In this document: piece after piece, positions 1-9,456 of the stretch | Numbering within the stretch: position 1 is the stretch's first letter | Layout: each line of letters begins with the position of its first letter | Origin: Bacteroidota bacterium | Lineage (GTDB): Bacteria > Bacteroidota > Bacteroidia > Bacteroidales > Lentimicrobiaceae | Reading direction: 5' to 3' | Length of the DNA stretch: 64,000 bases | Assembly: GCA_009773515.1 (NCBI GenBank) | Contig: WSXX01000024.1 | Coordinates: 40,361 to 104,360, forward strand | Made by a program: the position numbers and the translations under genes | Notes under the pieces: model-generated | Database searches by the model: none | What the model was told of the DNA's origin: nothing | The model's input: the letters and a program-made list of their open reading frames with translations, nothing else

Positions 1-1068
1 GAATGGCTCATTTTTGATCACAATTCTGAATAAACGCCTCGAGATCAGTGAATCGCTCAAAAAAGAAAGTACAGGATCTGAATGTTTTGACCACACTTTA
101 ATGGCCGACATAATATCGTAATCATCAAGTTGTGCGAACCAATCCGAAACTTCAGGCTTTGACTGAAAATCATTTGCATTCAGTTTGTTTCGCAGAAAAA
201 AGTCGAGAGCTGGCGTTGCATGGAGGCTTACACCTTCCGAAATCAGCTCTTTGGCCCTTTTTAAAAGACTTATCAGCATATTTTCTGCGGCAACAACAGT
301 TTTGTGATAATAAACCTGCCAGTACATCAGCCGCCTTGCAACGATGAATTTCTCAATCGAATAAATTCCTTTGTCTTCAACCACAAGCTCATCGTTGTGC
401 ACCATGAGCATTTTAATTATTCGTTCGGTGTTGATCACACCTTCCGAAACTCCTGTAAAAAAACTATCACGTTTAAGATAATCAAGCCGGTCAGTGTCAA
501 GTTGCCCTGAAACCAGCTGATGCAGAAATTTCTTTGAATAGGTGTTTGTGAAAATACTGATGGCCATGTCGAGTTTTCCATGGTTTTCTTCATTCAACTT
601 TTGCATGAAGAGCAGTGAAATCTCTTCATGATTTATATCTGAAACAATACTGTGCTCAAGTGCATGAGAGTATGGGCCATGCCCGATATCGTGCAGCAAA
701 ATGGCAGCCAGGGTTGATTCGGTTTCTTTGTCAGTAATTTCGATTCCTTTGAGTTTCAGTGTTTCAAGGGCATCCTGCATAAGGTGCATGGCGCCCAGCG
801 CATGATGAAAACGGGTGTGCAATGCTCCCGGGTAAACATATGAAGTCATTCCGAGTTGCCTTATCCTTCTAAGTCTTTGAAAAAGAGGATTTTCTACAAG
901 GCCCAGCAATAGGTCGCCTGATACGGTTATAAACCCATGAACAGGGTCGTTGATGATTTTTCGTTTGTTGTTGAGGCTTCGACTCACGATTTGACGTATC
1001 TTTGTTAAGCGAAAAAATGTTAAATAACCGGAGCGAATGTAATAATCTGCCTTTTCCGGCATTATCAT
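1..1068 (-). CDS. HD-domain phosphohydrolase (dNTPase-like), 3' end outside window
   Basis: The reading frame is open from ATG at 1068 (or 1062) to the window edge, giving 356 codons with no stop. It shows the HD-superfamily metal site in order: LHTRFHHALG, then ILLHDIGHGPYSH, then the downstream aspartate in DTDRLDYL. It ends with the family-typical SRRLFRIVIKNEP stretch. The family (COG1078, SAMHD1/dGTPase-like) hydrolyses nucleotides in the cytoplasm; the substrate here is unknown. Homologues usually begin just before KRKIINDPVHGFI, so the roughly 30-residue N-terminal extension may be false and GTG at 987 is an alternative start. It is divergent from porX. The C-terminus lies outside the window. 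Confidence 0.85.
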   Translation of the reverse strand, partial: MIMPEKADYYIRSGYLTFFRLTKIRQIVSRSLNNKRKIINDPVHGFITVSGDLLLGLVENPLFQRLRRIRQLGMTSYVYPGALHTRFHHALGAMHLMQDALETLKLKGIEITDKETESTLAAILLHDIGHGPYSHALEHSIVSDINHEEISLLFMQKLNEENHGKLDMAISIFTNTYSKKFLHQLVSGQLDTDRLDYLKRDSFFTGVSEGVINTERIIKMLMVHNDELVVEDKGIYSIEKFIVARRLMYWQVYYHKTVVAAENMLISLLKRAKELISEGVSLHATPALDFFLRNKLNANDFQSKPEVSDWFAQLDDYDIMSAIKVWSKHSDPVLSFLSDSLISRRLFRIVIKNEPF

Positions 1069-1142
1069 TGGGGTGGCAAACTGTATGCAAAGGTATGGCT
1101 TTTAGCCCACCAAATTATCAGCATAAACTTTAAACAATCAAC

Positions 1143-2696
1143 ATGGATAAGATAGCAATACTCTGGGCCGATGATGAAATCGATCTGCTCAAACCTCATA
1201 TTATGTTTCTTAAGGAAAAGGGATATGATGTATTTACCTCCAATAATGGGGTTGAAGCCATTGAAATTCTGCAATCGCGCCCTTTCAATATTGTATTTCT
1301 TGATGAACAAATGCCAGGCCTTTCAGGTGTTGAGACACTGATGCAGATAAAAAACCTGTATCCTAATCTTCCGGTTGTGATGATCACCAAAAGTGAGGAA
1401 GAGTCGATTATGGAGGATGCCATCGGGTCGAAAATTTCTGACTACCTTATAAAACCGGTTAATCCGAATCAGATTCTTCTGAGTCTGAAGAAAAACCTCG
1501 ACAACAAAAAACTTATCAGCGAGAAAACTGCTTTTTCATATCAGCAGCAATTCAGAAGCATTGGAATGGAAATCAGCAACCGACTGTCTTTTGAAGAATG
1601 GATGGTGGTTTATCGAAAACTTATTTTCTGGGAGCTGGAACTTGAAAGATCACAGGATCCTGGCATTATGAGTATTTTAAAAATGCAGAAGGATGAAGCC
1701 GGACAGGTTTTCAGCCGTTTTGTGGAGCAGAATTACATGGACTGGGTAAATGGAAAAAGTCAGAACAGGCCTGTAATGTCGCACACACTGATCAGAGATA
1801 AGGTAATTCCTTTGCTTGATGAAACGCCACAACTGTTTCTGATTGTGATTGATAACCTCAGGTACGATCAATGGAAAGTGCTGCAACCCATTATTGAGGA
1901 ATTATTCAGGGTTGAACGCGATGAAATATATTTCAGCATATTGCCTACCACAACACAATATGCACGAAATGCGCTTTTCTCAGGATTAATGCCAACTGAG
2001 ATCGAAAAGAAATATCCGAAATATTGGGTGAATGAAGAAGAAGAAGGTAGCAAAAATCAGTTTGAAAGTGAATTGCTGGGCGAGCAGCTCCGCAGGTTTG
2101 GACGTGATATAAAGTACAGTTATCACAAAATACTAAACCTTACAGCAGGACGTAAATTGGTGGAAACCATGCCAAATATTGCCGGAAATCCACTTAATGT
2201 GATTGTCTATAACTTTATTGATATGCTTTCACATGCCCGGACTGAAATGGAAGTTATCCGCGAGCTGGCCGACGATGAAGCTGCCTATCGTTCATTGACT
2301 GTTTCGTGGTTTGAACATTCACCTTTGTACGACATTATGAAGTTTCTGGCCGATAAAAAAATAAAAACAGTCATCACAACCGACCATGGCTCAGTGAAAG
2401 TTGATGGTCCGGTTAAAATTGTCGGCGACAAAGCAACAAATACCAACCTGCGTTACAAAACCGGCCGCAGTCTGAGCTATAACCGCCGCGAAGTATTTGA
2501 AGTCAAGAATCCGGCTGATGTATTTCTGCCAAAAACCAATGTAAGTTCAAACTACGTATTTTGCAGGGGAAGTGATTTCTTCGCGTATCCGAACAACTAC
2601 AATTATTATGTGAATTACTACCGGAATACTTTCCAGCATGGAGGTATTTCAATGGAAGAAATGATGGTTCCCTTCATAACTTTAAATCCAAAGTAA
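1143..2696 (+). CDS. porX: PorX, response regulator with PglZ-type phosphatase domain (T9SS regulator)
   Basis: 517 aa, the usual length for PorX. Residues 1-120 form a receiver domain with acidic pair D10/D11, phospho-acceptor D54 (FLDEQMPG), T82 and K104. A helical linker follows, then a PglZ/alkaline-phosphatase-like domain from about 200 to the end, with probable metal ligands D237 (VIDNLRYDQ), T269-T271 (PTTTQYAR), D360/H364 (FIDMLSHA) and D414/H415 (TTDHGS). In Porphyromonas and relatives PorX works with the kinase PorY to control the type IX secretion system; this role is taken from the family. It fits the four T9SS cargo genes in this window. tsaE starts 7 nt after its stop, so the two are probably cotranscribed. 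Confidence 0.93.
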   Translation: MDKIAILWADDEIDLLKPHIMFLKEKGYDVFTSNNGVEAIEILQSRPFNIVFLDEQMPGLSGVETLMQIKNLYPNLPVVMITKSEEESIMEDAIGSKISDYLIKPVNPNQILLSLKKNLDNKKLISEKTAFSYQQQFRSIGMEISNRLSFEEWMVVYRKLIFWELELERSQDPGIMSILKMQKDEAGQVFSRFVEQNYMDWVNGKSQNRPVMSHTLIRDKVIPLLDETPQLFLIVIDNLRYDQWKVLQPIIEELFRVERDEIYFSILPTTTQYARNALFSGLMPTEIEKKYPKYWVNEEEEGSKNQFESELLGEQLRRFGRDIKYSYHKILNLTAGRKLVETMPNIAGNPLNVIVYNFIDMLSHARTEMEVIRELADDEAAYRSLTVSWFEHSPLYDIMKFLADKKIKTVITTDHGSVKVDGPVKIVGDKATNTNLRYKTGRSLSYNRREVFEVKNPADVFLPKTNVSSNYVFCRGSDFFAYPNNYNYYVNYYRNTFQHGGISMEEMMVPFITLNPK

Positions 2697-2703
2697 TTGG
2701 TTT

Positions 2704-3129
2704 ATGAAACCTGAAACTTTTATTTGCGCAGGCTTGGATTCGCTTGATAATATTGCTGCACAGATACTTGCACACAATCCTGATGCCAGAGTTATGGCGA
2801 TCTCAGGGCAGATGGGCGTCGGCAAAACCACTTTTATTCAGGCTCTGTGCCGGCAACTGACGGTTGAAGATACTGTAACCAGCCCAACTTTCTCAATTGT
2901 TAATGAATACAGAACCAGTACCGGAAACCCTGTTTATCACTTCGACCTTTACCGCTTGCGCAAACCCTCGGAGCTTCTGGATATTGGTTATGAGGATTAC
3001 TTTTACAGCGGAAATTATTGTTTTATTGAATGGCCCGAAGTAGCTGGGGAGTTTATACCTGAGGATTGCCTTTCCATCAATATCCGCATTGATGAGTTAA
3101 ACGATTCAAGGATTTTCAGTGTTTTGTGA
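2704..3129 (+). CDS. tsaE: TsaE, tRNA t6A biosynthesis ATPase
   Basis: 141 aa, standard for TsaE. It has Walker A GQMGVGKTT (35-43), the family motif SPTFSIVNEY (60-69), HFDLYRL (79-85) and IEWPE (108-112). TsaE is the ATPase that works with TsaB and TsaD to form threonylcarbamoyl-adenosine at position 37 of ANN-decoding tRNAs. It starts 7 nt downstream of porX and is followed 73 nt later by alanine dehydrogenase on the same strand. Confidence 0.95.
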   Translation: MKPETFICAGLDSLDNIAAQILAHNPDARVMAISGQMGVGKTTFIQALCRQLTVEDTVTSPTFSIVNEYRTSTGNPVYHFDLYRLRKPSELLDIGYEDYFYSGNYCFIEWPEVAGEFIPEDCLSINIRIDELNDSRIFSVL

Positions 3130-3202
3130 TTTGCTTTTCAGATGGTTTTTCTATTGAATTATTGCTTAAATTAGCATGACAATTTGATAACCATCCGCGA
3201 AA

Positions 3203-4426
3203 ATGCAAGAGCAGAATGAATATTATGTGTATCCTTCTCATTCTGTTGGCCTTATGCCTCAGGAGGAGCGACTTGAGATACCCAATCAGGCCTGTAAACT
3301 CACACTAGGTATTCCATGCGAAACCACGCTTTTAGAGAACCGTGTTTCTTTGGTTCCCGATGCTGTTGCTTTGCTTGTTAATGCCGGACACAGGGTTCTG
3401 GTTGAAACAAAAGCGGGAATGGCTGCGCATTACTCTGACAATGAGTTCAGCGAAGCAGGAGCCGAAATTGTAAAGGATTCATCGCCGGTTTTTCAGTGCG
3501 ATGTTATTATAAAAGTATCTCCGCCAACTGGTGAAGAAATTGAGATGATGCGCGGAAAACAGGTTCTGCTTTCATCACTCAATCTTGCCAGTCTGAATGA
3601 TTCTCATTTCAGGAAACTTTCCTCAAAAAGGATTACCGCCCTGGCTTATGAATATGTTAAGGATAAGGAAAGCAATTACCCTGTGATTCGTGCTATGTCA
3701 GAAATAGCCGGAAATACATCTATTCTGATAGCTGCTGAATACCTTAGTCATCCTGGTTATGGGCGTGGTCTTATGTTTGGCGGACTGAGCGGAATTTCTC
3801 CCACCGAAGTTGTAATTCTTGGTGCCGGAACTGTCGGTGAATTTGCAACACGCGCTGCCATGGGAATGGGTGCACTTGTTAAGGTATTTGATAGTTCAGT
3901 TTACAGGCTTCGCAGATTGCAGAATAACCTGGGGGCAAGGATTTTCACATCTATTCTTCAGCCTAAATCCATTCTTGATGCGCTGCGAACAGCCGATGTT
4001 GCAATCGGTGCCATCAGGCCACAGGGTGGGTTATCGCCGGTTTGTGTTACCGAAGCGATGGTTCAGCAAATGAAAGGCGGAGCCATCATTATTGATGTAA
4101 GCATTGATCAGGGCGGATGTTTCGAAACATCAGAAATCACCAACCATAAGAATCCGGTTTTTGAAAAATACGGGGTTACCCATTATTGTGTGCCCAATAT
4201 AGCTTCCAGAGTTCCGCGCACAGCTTCACGTGCACTCAGCAACCTGCTTGCTCCGATTTTACTCAAAATAGGAGAGGAGGGAGGAATCAATAACATCCTC
4301 AGGACTGATATTGGCGTGAGAAACGGGGTGTATCTCTACAACGGCATTTCAACAAATCGCTACATCAGTGAGTATTTCCACCTTCCGCATAAAGATATTG
4401 ATCTGTTGATTGCGGCTTTTCATTGA
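3203..4426 (+). CDS. ald: Alanine dehydrogenase
   Basis: 407 aa. After a roughly 30-residue N-terminal extension, the AlaDH/PNT N-terminal domain starts at GIPCETTLLENRVSL, with substrate-site residues in the region to AEYLSHPGYGRG. The NAD-binding Rossmann fold follows, with VVILGAGTVGEFATRAA, and then IDVSIDQGG. The enzyme converts L-alanine to pyruvate and ammonia with NAD+. The extension makes it longer than the usual 370 aa, as I recall from other Bacteroidota members. A repeat-rich spacer follows the gene. Confidence 0.9.
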   Translation: MQEQNEYYVYPSHSVGLMPQEERLEIPNQACKLTLGIPCETTLLENRVSLVPDAVALLVNAGHRVLVETKAGMAAHYSDNEFSEAGAEIVKDSSPVFQCDVIIKVSPPTGEEIEMMRGKQVLLSSLNLASLNDSHFRKLSSKRITALAYEYVKDKESNYPVIRAMSEIAGNTSILIAAEYLSHPGYGRGLMFGGLSGISPTEVVILGAGTVGEFATRAAMGMGALVKVFDSSVYRLRRLQNNLGARIFTSILQPKSILDALRTADVAIGAIRPQGGLSPVCVTEAMVQQMKGGAIIIDVSIDQGGCFETSEITNHKNPVFEKYGVTHYCVPNIASRVPRTASRALSNLLAPILLKIGEEGGINNILRTDIGVRNGVYLYNGISTNRYISEYFHLPHKDIDLLIAAFH

Positions 4427-4452
4427 ATTAGGGACGCTGGGCGAGGGGCGAG

Positions 4453-4645
4453 GGACGGCCGTCCTGCTTCAAATTTCGGATAGTGGATAGCGGATAGCGG
4501 ATTTCGGATTTTCGGATTTTCAAATCTTCAAATTGCTAAATCTTCAAATCTGACATCCGACCTCTGACCTCTGTCCTCCGACCTCTCTCGTTATCTCTTC
4601 GAGCTCCCGAGACAAGCGATCTCTGTCCTCTGACCTCCGACTAAA
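4453..4645. repeat. Heptanucleotide tandem-repeat tract with 33-bp core
   Basis: The spacer between convergent ald and purB begins with a perfect palindrome GGACGGCCGTCC (4453-4464). It then runs as degenerate heptads of the GGATAGC/GGATTTC type, an AAATCTTC-type tract, and TGACCTC/TGTCCTC heptads. A 33-bp block at 4584-4616 recurs at 45005-45037 with two mismatches. No coding potential is seen. Confidence 0.8.
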
Positions 4646-4646
4646 A

Positions 4647-5999
4647 CTAAAACCCGATATGCCCTGTGTAATTATGTGGACTTAGCGCCAGAAGCTCATT
4701 TTTGACTTTGTCACTTACATTGAGTTTTTCAATAAAAGTATGGATACTTTCTGCGGTTATGCGGGTATTTGTTCGGGTCAGGCCTTTAAGCGCTTCATAT
4801 GGTTTCGGGAAACCTTCTCTTCTTAAAATAGTTTGGATGGCTTCAGCAACTACCGCCCAGTTATTTTCCAGATCGAGTGCAATTTTTTCCTCATTCAGAA
4901 CGAGCTTGGATAAACCGCGTGTGATTGATTTTATGGCAATGACAGTATGCGCTGCCGGAATACCAATGTTTCTGGAAACTGTTGAATCGGTAAGATCGCG
5001 TTGCAACCTCGAAATGGGCAGTTTTGAAGAAAGATGTTCAAAAAGTGCATTTGCAATTCCCAGATTTCCTTCAGCATTTTCGAAATCAATGGGATTGACT
5101 TTGTGCGGCATTGCTGATGATCCAACTTCACCGGCTTTAATCTTCTGTTTGAAATAATCCATTGACACATAAGCCCATACATCGCGACTCAGGTCGATCA
5201 TAATGTTGTTTATGCGTTTGAGGGCATCAAAAAGCGCAGCCAGATTATCGTAGTGCTCAATCTGAGTGGTGAATTTCTGCCGTTCAAGATTCAGGTGTTC
5301 GCGGGTGAATTTATCTGCAAAGGCAATCCAGTCGATTTCCGGATAAGCGGCATAATGTGCATTCAGGTTTCCGGTTGCTCCTCCGAATTTGGCCGTATAT
5401 GGAATAGATTTCAATTGTTTGATCTGGTGTTTCAACCGATCAACAAAAACATATAATTCTTTGCCAACCGTGGTTGGCGTTGCCGGTTGACCGTGAGTTC
5501 TGGCCAACATGGGAACGTTTTTCCATGTTTTTGATTTGTCGGTGAGTTTCTTCACCAGCTCCTCAAGTATTGGAAGTACAATTTCTTCCATTGCGAGCCT
5601 CAGCGCATAAGGCCCTGAAGTATTATTGATATCCTGAGAAGTTAGCCCGAAATGAAGGAACTCCTTGTATTTTCCAAGGCCCATTTTGTCGAACTTCTTC
5701 TTGAGATAGTATTCCACGGCTTTTACGTCGTGGTTTGTTGTAGCCTCTATCTCTTTAACTTCGGCGGCATCGTTAAAAGTAAAATCACGGCAAAGTGCCC
5801 GCAGATTTTCAAAATCGGCGGTGGTTACATTTTTTAACTGGGGCAGAGGAATCTGGCAAAGTGCAATAAAATACTCTGTTTCAACAAAAACCCTGTAGTT
5901 AATAAGGGCTGCTTCTGAAAAGAAGTATGCCAGTCCTTCTACCTGTTTTCTATATCTCCCGTCTACAGGAGAGATAGCATTTAATACAGTTAATTCCAT
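4647..5999 (-). CDS. purB: Adenylosuccinate lyase
   Basis: 450 aa, full length. It carries the fumarase/aspartase-superfamily signature SSAMPHKVNPIDFENAEGN and the catalytic-histidine segment ARTHGQPATPT. It cleaves SAICAR and adenylosuccinate to release fumarate in purine synthesis. The start at 5999 gives the typical N-terminus with LNAISPVDGRYRKQV. A good Bacteroidota-type promoter lies just upstream (6023-6054). It is convergent with ald. Confidence 0.96.
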   Translation of the reverse strand: MELTVLNAISPVDGRYRKQVEGLAYFFSEAALINYRVFVETEYFIALCQIPLPQLKNVTTADFENLRALCRDFTFNDAAEVKEIEATTNHDVKAVEYYLKKKFDKMGLGKYKEFLHFGLTSQDINNTSGPYALRLAMEEIVLPILEELVKKLTDKSKTWKNVPMLARTHGQPATPTTVGKELYVFVDRLKHQIKQLKSIPYTAKFGGATGNLNAHYAAYPEIDWIAFADKFTREHLNLERQKFTTQIEHYDNLAALFDALKRINNIMIDLSRDVWAYVSMDYFKQKIKAGEVGSSAMPHKVNPIDFENAEGNLGIANALFEHLSSKLPISRLQRDLTDSTVSRNIGIPAAHTVIAIKSITRGLSKLVLNEEKIALDLENNWAVVAEAIQTILRREGFPKPYEALKGLTRTNTRITAESIHTFIEKLNVSDKVKNELLALSPHNYTGHIGF

Positions 6000-6022
6000 A
6001 TCAGTAACTTTAAACGAAAGTT

Positions 6023-6054
6023 CAAAAGTAAGGAAGCAAATCTAAAGAAAGCAA
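6023..6054 (-). promoter_or_regulatory. Candidate Bacteroidota promoter for purB
   Basis: On the minus strand, TTG (6054-6052), 21 nt, then TACTTTTG (6030-6023), which fits the phylum consensus TTTG-N19-21-TAnnTTTG. The start site would fall about 6016-6018, leaving a leader of about 18 nt before the purB ATG. Confidence 0.5.
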
Positions 6055-6156
6055 GTTTTTTATTAAATTATTGATTAAAAGTGTATTAAATTATGTAAAT
6101 AGCTGATATTAAGCTTAATGGGCTGTGCTTTTTGATGGAAGGAAGCCGCGTTATTA

Positions 6157-6798
6157 CTACATTCCCAGGTCTTCACCGATAATGATAACCTGCGTTGGTG
6201 TATGAGCCGGGCGTCGTCGAAGTATAGTGTATGCTCTGCAGCCTCTTTCTTCAGCATTGCAATCGTGGCAGATTCCATCAATGGCGCATGGAGTATCGCG
6301 GTTCAGGCGTTTCATATTCATAGGGGCGGCAGTATTTTTTAATCGGCTCAGGGCAGCTTCTTCGTTGTCAACAACTTTATTAATACCTGCCACAATAATT
6401 ACCTTCCGTGGACCAAAAATCATAGCTGCAACCCGGTTTCCATATCCGTCGGCATTAACAATGCTACCATCCAGGGTTAATGCGTTGCTGCTGCTGATAA
6501 ACACATCGCTCATCAACTCCTGCCGCATTATGTCCAGGCGCTCATTCTCACTTAAATCAGGTAAACCGTGGTCGATAATAACACAGTCGCTGATTTTTGC
6601 CAGTTCTCTCAGCCCAAGTTGTCTGGCCGTTAGTGATCCGCCGAAAGCAACTTTTAACCCGGGGGAAAACTGAGCCGAGATGTGCTTTATGGCTTCCTCT
6701 TTTGTTGAAAAGAAAAAAGCATCAAACCCATGCTTTTTGAGTTTTGAAACTGCTTTTTCGCCAATTACTTTGCTGTGCCATACGTGGTGTTCGGTCAT
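6157..6798 (-). CDS. LUD-domain (YkgG/DUF162) lactate-utilization-type protein
   Basis: 213 aa, a whole LUD domain. Landmarks are VAFGGSLTARQLGL, FISSSNALTLDGSIVNADGYGNRVAAMIFGP and IIVAGINKVV, followed by a cysteine-rich tail (PCAIDGICHDCNAEERGC) and IIGEDLGM at the C-terminus. The LUD family includes LutC and part of LutB of the lactate-oxidation complex. The cysteine-rich subgroup is common in anaerobes and its exact reaction is not settled. A LutA-like CCG protein lies far away at 42159, not adjacent. It appears to be transcribed alone, from a promoter at 6819-6847. Confidence 0.85.
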   Translation of the reverse strand: MTEHHVWHSKVIGEKAVSKLKKHGFDAFFFSTKEEAIKHISAQFSPGLKVAFGGSLTARQLGLRELAKISDCVIIDHGLPDLSENERLDIMRQELMSDVFISSSNALTLDGSIVNADGYGNRVAAMIFGPRKVIIVAGINKVVDNEEAALSRLKNTAAPMNMKRLNRDTPCAIDGICHDCNAEERGCRAYTILRRRPAHTPTQVIIIGEDLGM

Positions 6799-6818
6799 CT
6801 GATTATATGTTGGTGTGG

Positions 6819-6847
6819 CAAAGTTAGCAGATAAAACCGCGTGGCAA
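6819..6847 (-). promoter_or_regulatory. Candidate promoter for the LUD gene
   Basis: Minus strand TTG (6847-6845), 18 nt, then TAACTTTG (6826-6819). The predicted leader to the ATG at 6798 is about 16 nt. Confidence 0.45.
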
Positions 6848-7039
6848 TGGAGGAAATGATTTTGAATTTGGGATTGTCAGGGCAGAGGAGGTGTATTAAA
6901 TTACCTGAGCAAATATAACCTCATAATATCTGAAATGTATTTTTAGACCATTTGTCTTTATGCATCAAATGTATGGAATAATAAAAGATAGCGAAGATGA
7001 TGGTTTGGAAGAGGGAGGAATGAAAGTTTATCAGAGGGC

Positions 7040-7897
7040 TTATTCATACTCAAATTCCTGGAAATATGACAAGTTTGGTCTTTCTTCGAGTTTTGTTTCA
7101 GGAAGGTCGGTTTCAAGATAAGTAAAAATGAAACTTTGTGTAAAGGTATTAATAAGTTCACCATTAATGTTGATCCTTTTGGTGGTAACTGAAATTGCAT
7201 TGTTTGCAGAGCACATGTATGCATTCTCTGAAAACTTGTAAAAATAGAATTTTCTGAACGGATTTTCTTTTTGATCATAAGTGTATACCACATCTTCATA
7301 CTTGTAAAATAAGGAACCTGAATGGTTAGTGCCTTCGAACTCAGTGCCTGCTTCAGGAGTGAAAGCTTTGGAGTAAGCATCAACAAAAATTTCTGTTCTG
7401 GTAAGATTCTCATTTATCCAGGTATATGTGTTATAATTAGTTAATTGCCAGTTTGTTCCGTCATATTCATAGGACTCCATTTTTACCATGTTTTCATTGT
7501 CGTCAAGTGTGATTACTGTTCTAGCCGCCGGATCTGATGTGGAAGTTATCGTTACTGTATTTTTATCCCAGGTGTATTGGGTTGTATATTGAAAACCGTC
7601 AGATTCCTGATAGAATGATGAAATTATCTTTCCGTCCGTCAGATATGTAAAATAAACTGAGTCGCCAAAGAATGGAGAAGCAATACTTACAAGTTCATTC
7701 TTGTTGTTATATCGAAAAAAAACTTCATTGATCTCTTCAGGTGGATTATTGGTTAATCGGAGTGTGGCAGTAAGTTTTTTTAACCTTGGATCACGATTAC
7801 CGGGATCAGTGTCGTCCTTGTTACTTTCTTTGTCACAGGAAACTAAAACAAGTAAAAGTATAATTATGAACGAATTAAATGTATATGTATTTCTCAT
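7040..7897 (-). CDS. Hypothetical lipoprotein
   Basis: 285 aa. A type II signal peptide ends in the lipobox LVSC (hydrophobic FIIILLLVLVSC), followed by an acidic linker (DKESNKDDTDPGNRD) as in surface or periplasmic Bacteroidota lipoproteins. The rest is rich in beta-strand segments with YD/YT repeats, such as FRYNNKNELVSI and YTYDQKENPF. This resembles DUF4595-like lipoproteins with YD-type strands, though I cannot assign the family firmly. A TAAATTTG -7 box lies at 7927-7920. No functional partner is visible. Confidence 0.75.
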   Translation of the reverse strand: MRNTYTFNSFIIILLLVLVSCDKESNKDDTDPGNRDPRLKKLTATLRLTNNPPEEINEVFFRYNNKNELVSIASPFFGDSVYFTYLTDGKIISSFYQESDGFQYTTQYTWDKNTVTITSTSDPAARTVITLDDNENMVKMESYEYDGTNWQLTNYNTYTWINENLTRTEIFVDAYSKAFTPEAGTEFEGTNHSGSLFYKYEDVVYTYDQKENPFRKFYFYKFSENAYMCSANNAISVTTKRININGELINTFTQSFIFTYLETDLPETKLEERPNLSYFQEFEYE

Positions 7898-8054
7898 TTC
7901 TATTGTTTTTAAAGGAACTCAAATTTATGGAAATTTTCAACTAATTATTGTCAGATCTTTTAAACTATCCCTTCTTAACACTATTTCTGCTACATGTTAT
8001 GTCATATGGTAACTTGGTATCAAATTTGATGCTATAAGAATCTTAAATTTTTAC

Positions 8055-9359
8055 ATGGAAATTCTGGTTATTTTTTCGCTGATTTTATTAAACGGTTTTT
8101 TTGCCCTATCCGAAATTGCGCTCGTCTCAAGTAAAGCTGCAAGACTAGAGCATCTTAGAAAACAGGGAAACAGTGGAGCTAAACGGGCTTTGTTGTTGCT
8201 GCAAAATCCTGACCGTTTTCTTTCGGCCATTCAGGTTGGTATTACACTTATCGGAATTGTTACCGGTATGTACGGAGGTATTAGTCTTGCGGATAATCTT
8301 ACACCAGTATTCGCTCAGATAGAATGGCTCAAAGATTACGCACATGAAGCGGCACTCTTTATTATTGTTTTGTTGATCACTTATGTTTCAATTGTTCTCG
8401 GAGAACTGGTGCCCAAGACTTTTGCGATCAGCAATCCCGAAAAAATAGCTTGCAAGGTAGCTTCGCCTGTACATTATTTCAGCCTGTTATTTTACCCTTT
8501 CGTAAAACTTTTGTCAGGCTCTACAGTTTTCATCAATAAATTGCTGGGCATCAAAATGCGGGATGACAAAATTACAGAGAGGGAGATTCGCCAGTTACTG
8601 AAGAATGCCTCAGTTGAAGGTGTAATTGAAAAAAATCAAAGTGACTTTCACGAAAAATTATTTCACTTTTCCGATAAAAGAGCCAAACACTTTATGACTC
8701 ACAGAACTGAAGTTGAGTGGATTGATATAAGTATGGCACCTGATAAGATTAATGAAATGTTAATAGGTTTAAGTCATAGTAAGATTATTGGTTGTAATGG
8801 CAGTCTCGACGATTTTGCAGGATATTTCTATCAAAGAGAATTTTTTAAAAGGCAGTATTCAGGTTCAGGATTTGATTTAGCTGAAATAATGGTAAAGCCT
8901 GTGATTATACCTGAAACAGCTCATTCACAGGCAATTCTCAATATACTGAGACAGCCGGGAAATCAACTGTGTTTTGTTGTAAATGAATACGGAGGTTTTG
9001 AAGGAATAATTACATTGCATGATGTTATAGAGAGCATTATGGGGCAGTTTCCTTCCAATGATATGGACATTTCGTCAGAGATTTTCAAAAGGGAAGATGG
9101 TTCTTTCCTGATAGGAGGTGATTCGCCTGTTGAAATTCTGAGTGATCTTATAGAGGATTTTACCATTGACTTTGACGATGTGGACTATTCTACGGTTGCC
9201 GGATTTTTAATAGAAAATCTGAATCAGATCCCTCAGATTGGAGATAAATTCAGGTTTAAAAATCATACTTTTGAGATTGTTGACATGGATGGTAACCGAA
9301 TAGATAAGGTGCTTATTTCAGAAAATCATAACTCCAGATCATTAACTGAGAGTTCCTGA
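8055..9359 (+). CDS. CNNM/HlyC-CorC-type membrane protein (DUF21, CBS pair, transporter-associated domain)
   Basis: 434 aa. Residues 1 to about 190 form the DUF21 transmembrane domain with several hydrophobic helices (EILVIFSLILLNGFFALSEIALVSS; IIVLLITYVSIVLGELVPKT). A CBS pair follows (about 205-325; NEYGGFEGIITLHDVIESI), then a C-terminal CorC/HlyC domain (DYSTVAGFLIENLNQIPQIGDKF). Family members are inner-membrane Mg2+/Co2+ efflux-type proteins, historically named hemolysins. The start at 8055 gives the classical N-terminus. Confidence 0.9.
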   Translation: MEILVIFSLILLNGFFALSEIALVSSKAARLEHLRKQGNSGAKRALLLLQNPDRFLSAIQVGITLIGIVTGMYGGISLADNLTPVFAQIEWLKDYAHEAALFIIVLLITYVSIVLGELVPKTFAISNPEKIACKVASPVHYFSLLFYPFVKLLSGSTVFINKLLGIKMRDDKITEREIRQLLKNASVEGVIEKNQSDFHEKLFHFSDKRAKHFMTHRTEVEWIDISMAPDKINEMLIGLSHSKIIGCNGSLDDFAGYFYQREFFKRQYSGSGFDLAEIMVKPVIIPETAHSQAILNILRQPGNQLCFVVNEYGGFEGIITLHDVIESIMGQFPSNDMDISSEIFKREDGSFLIGGDSPVEILSDLIEDFTIDFDDVDYSTVAGFLIENLNQIPQIGDKFRFKNHTFEIVDMDGNRIDKVLISENHNSRSLTESS

Positions 9360-9456
9360 GTTCAAATGAAATAGTAAGTCAGGATTTGCCGGATTTTGAA
9401 AATGGGATAATATTTATGTTAATCACTCAAAGGGTTAGTAATATGCTGATGCATTT

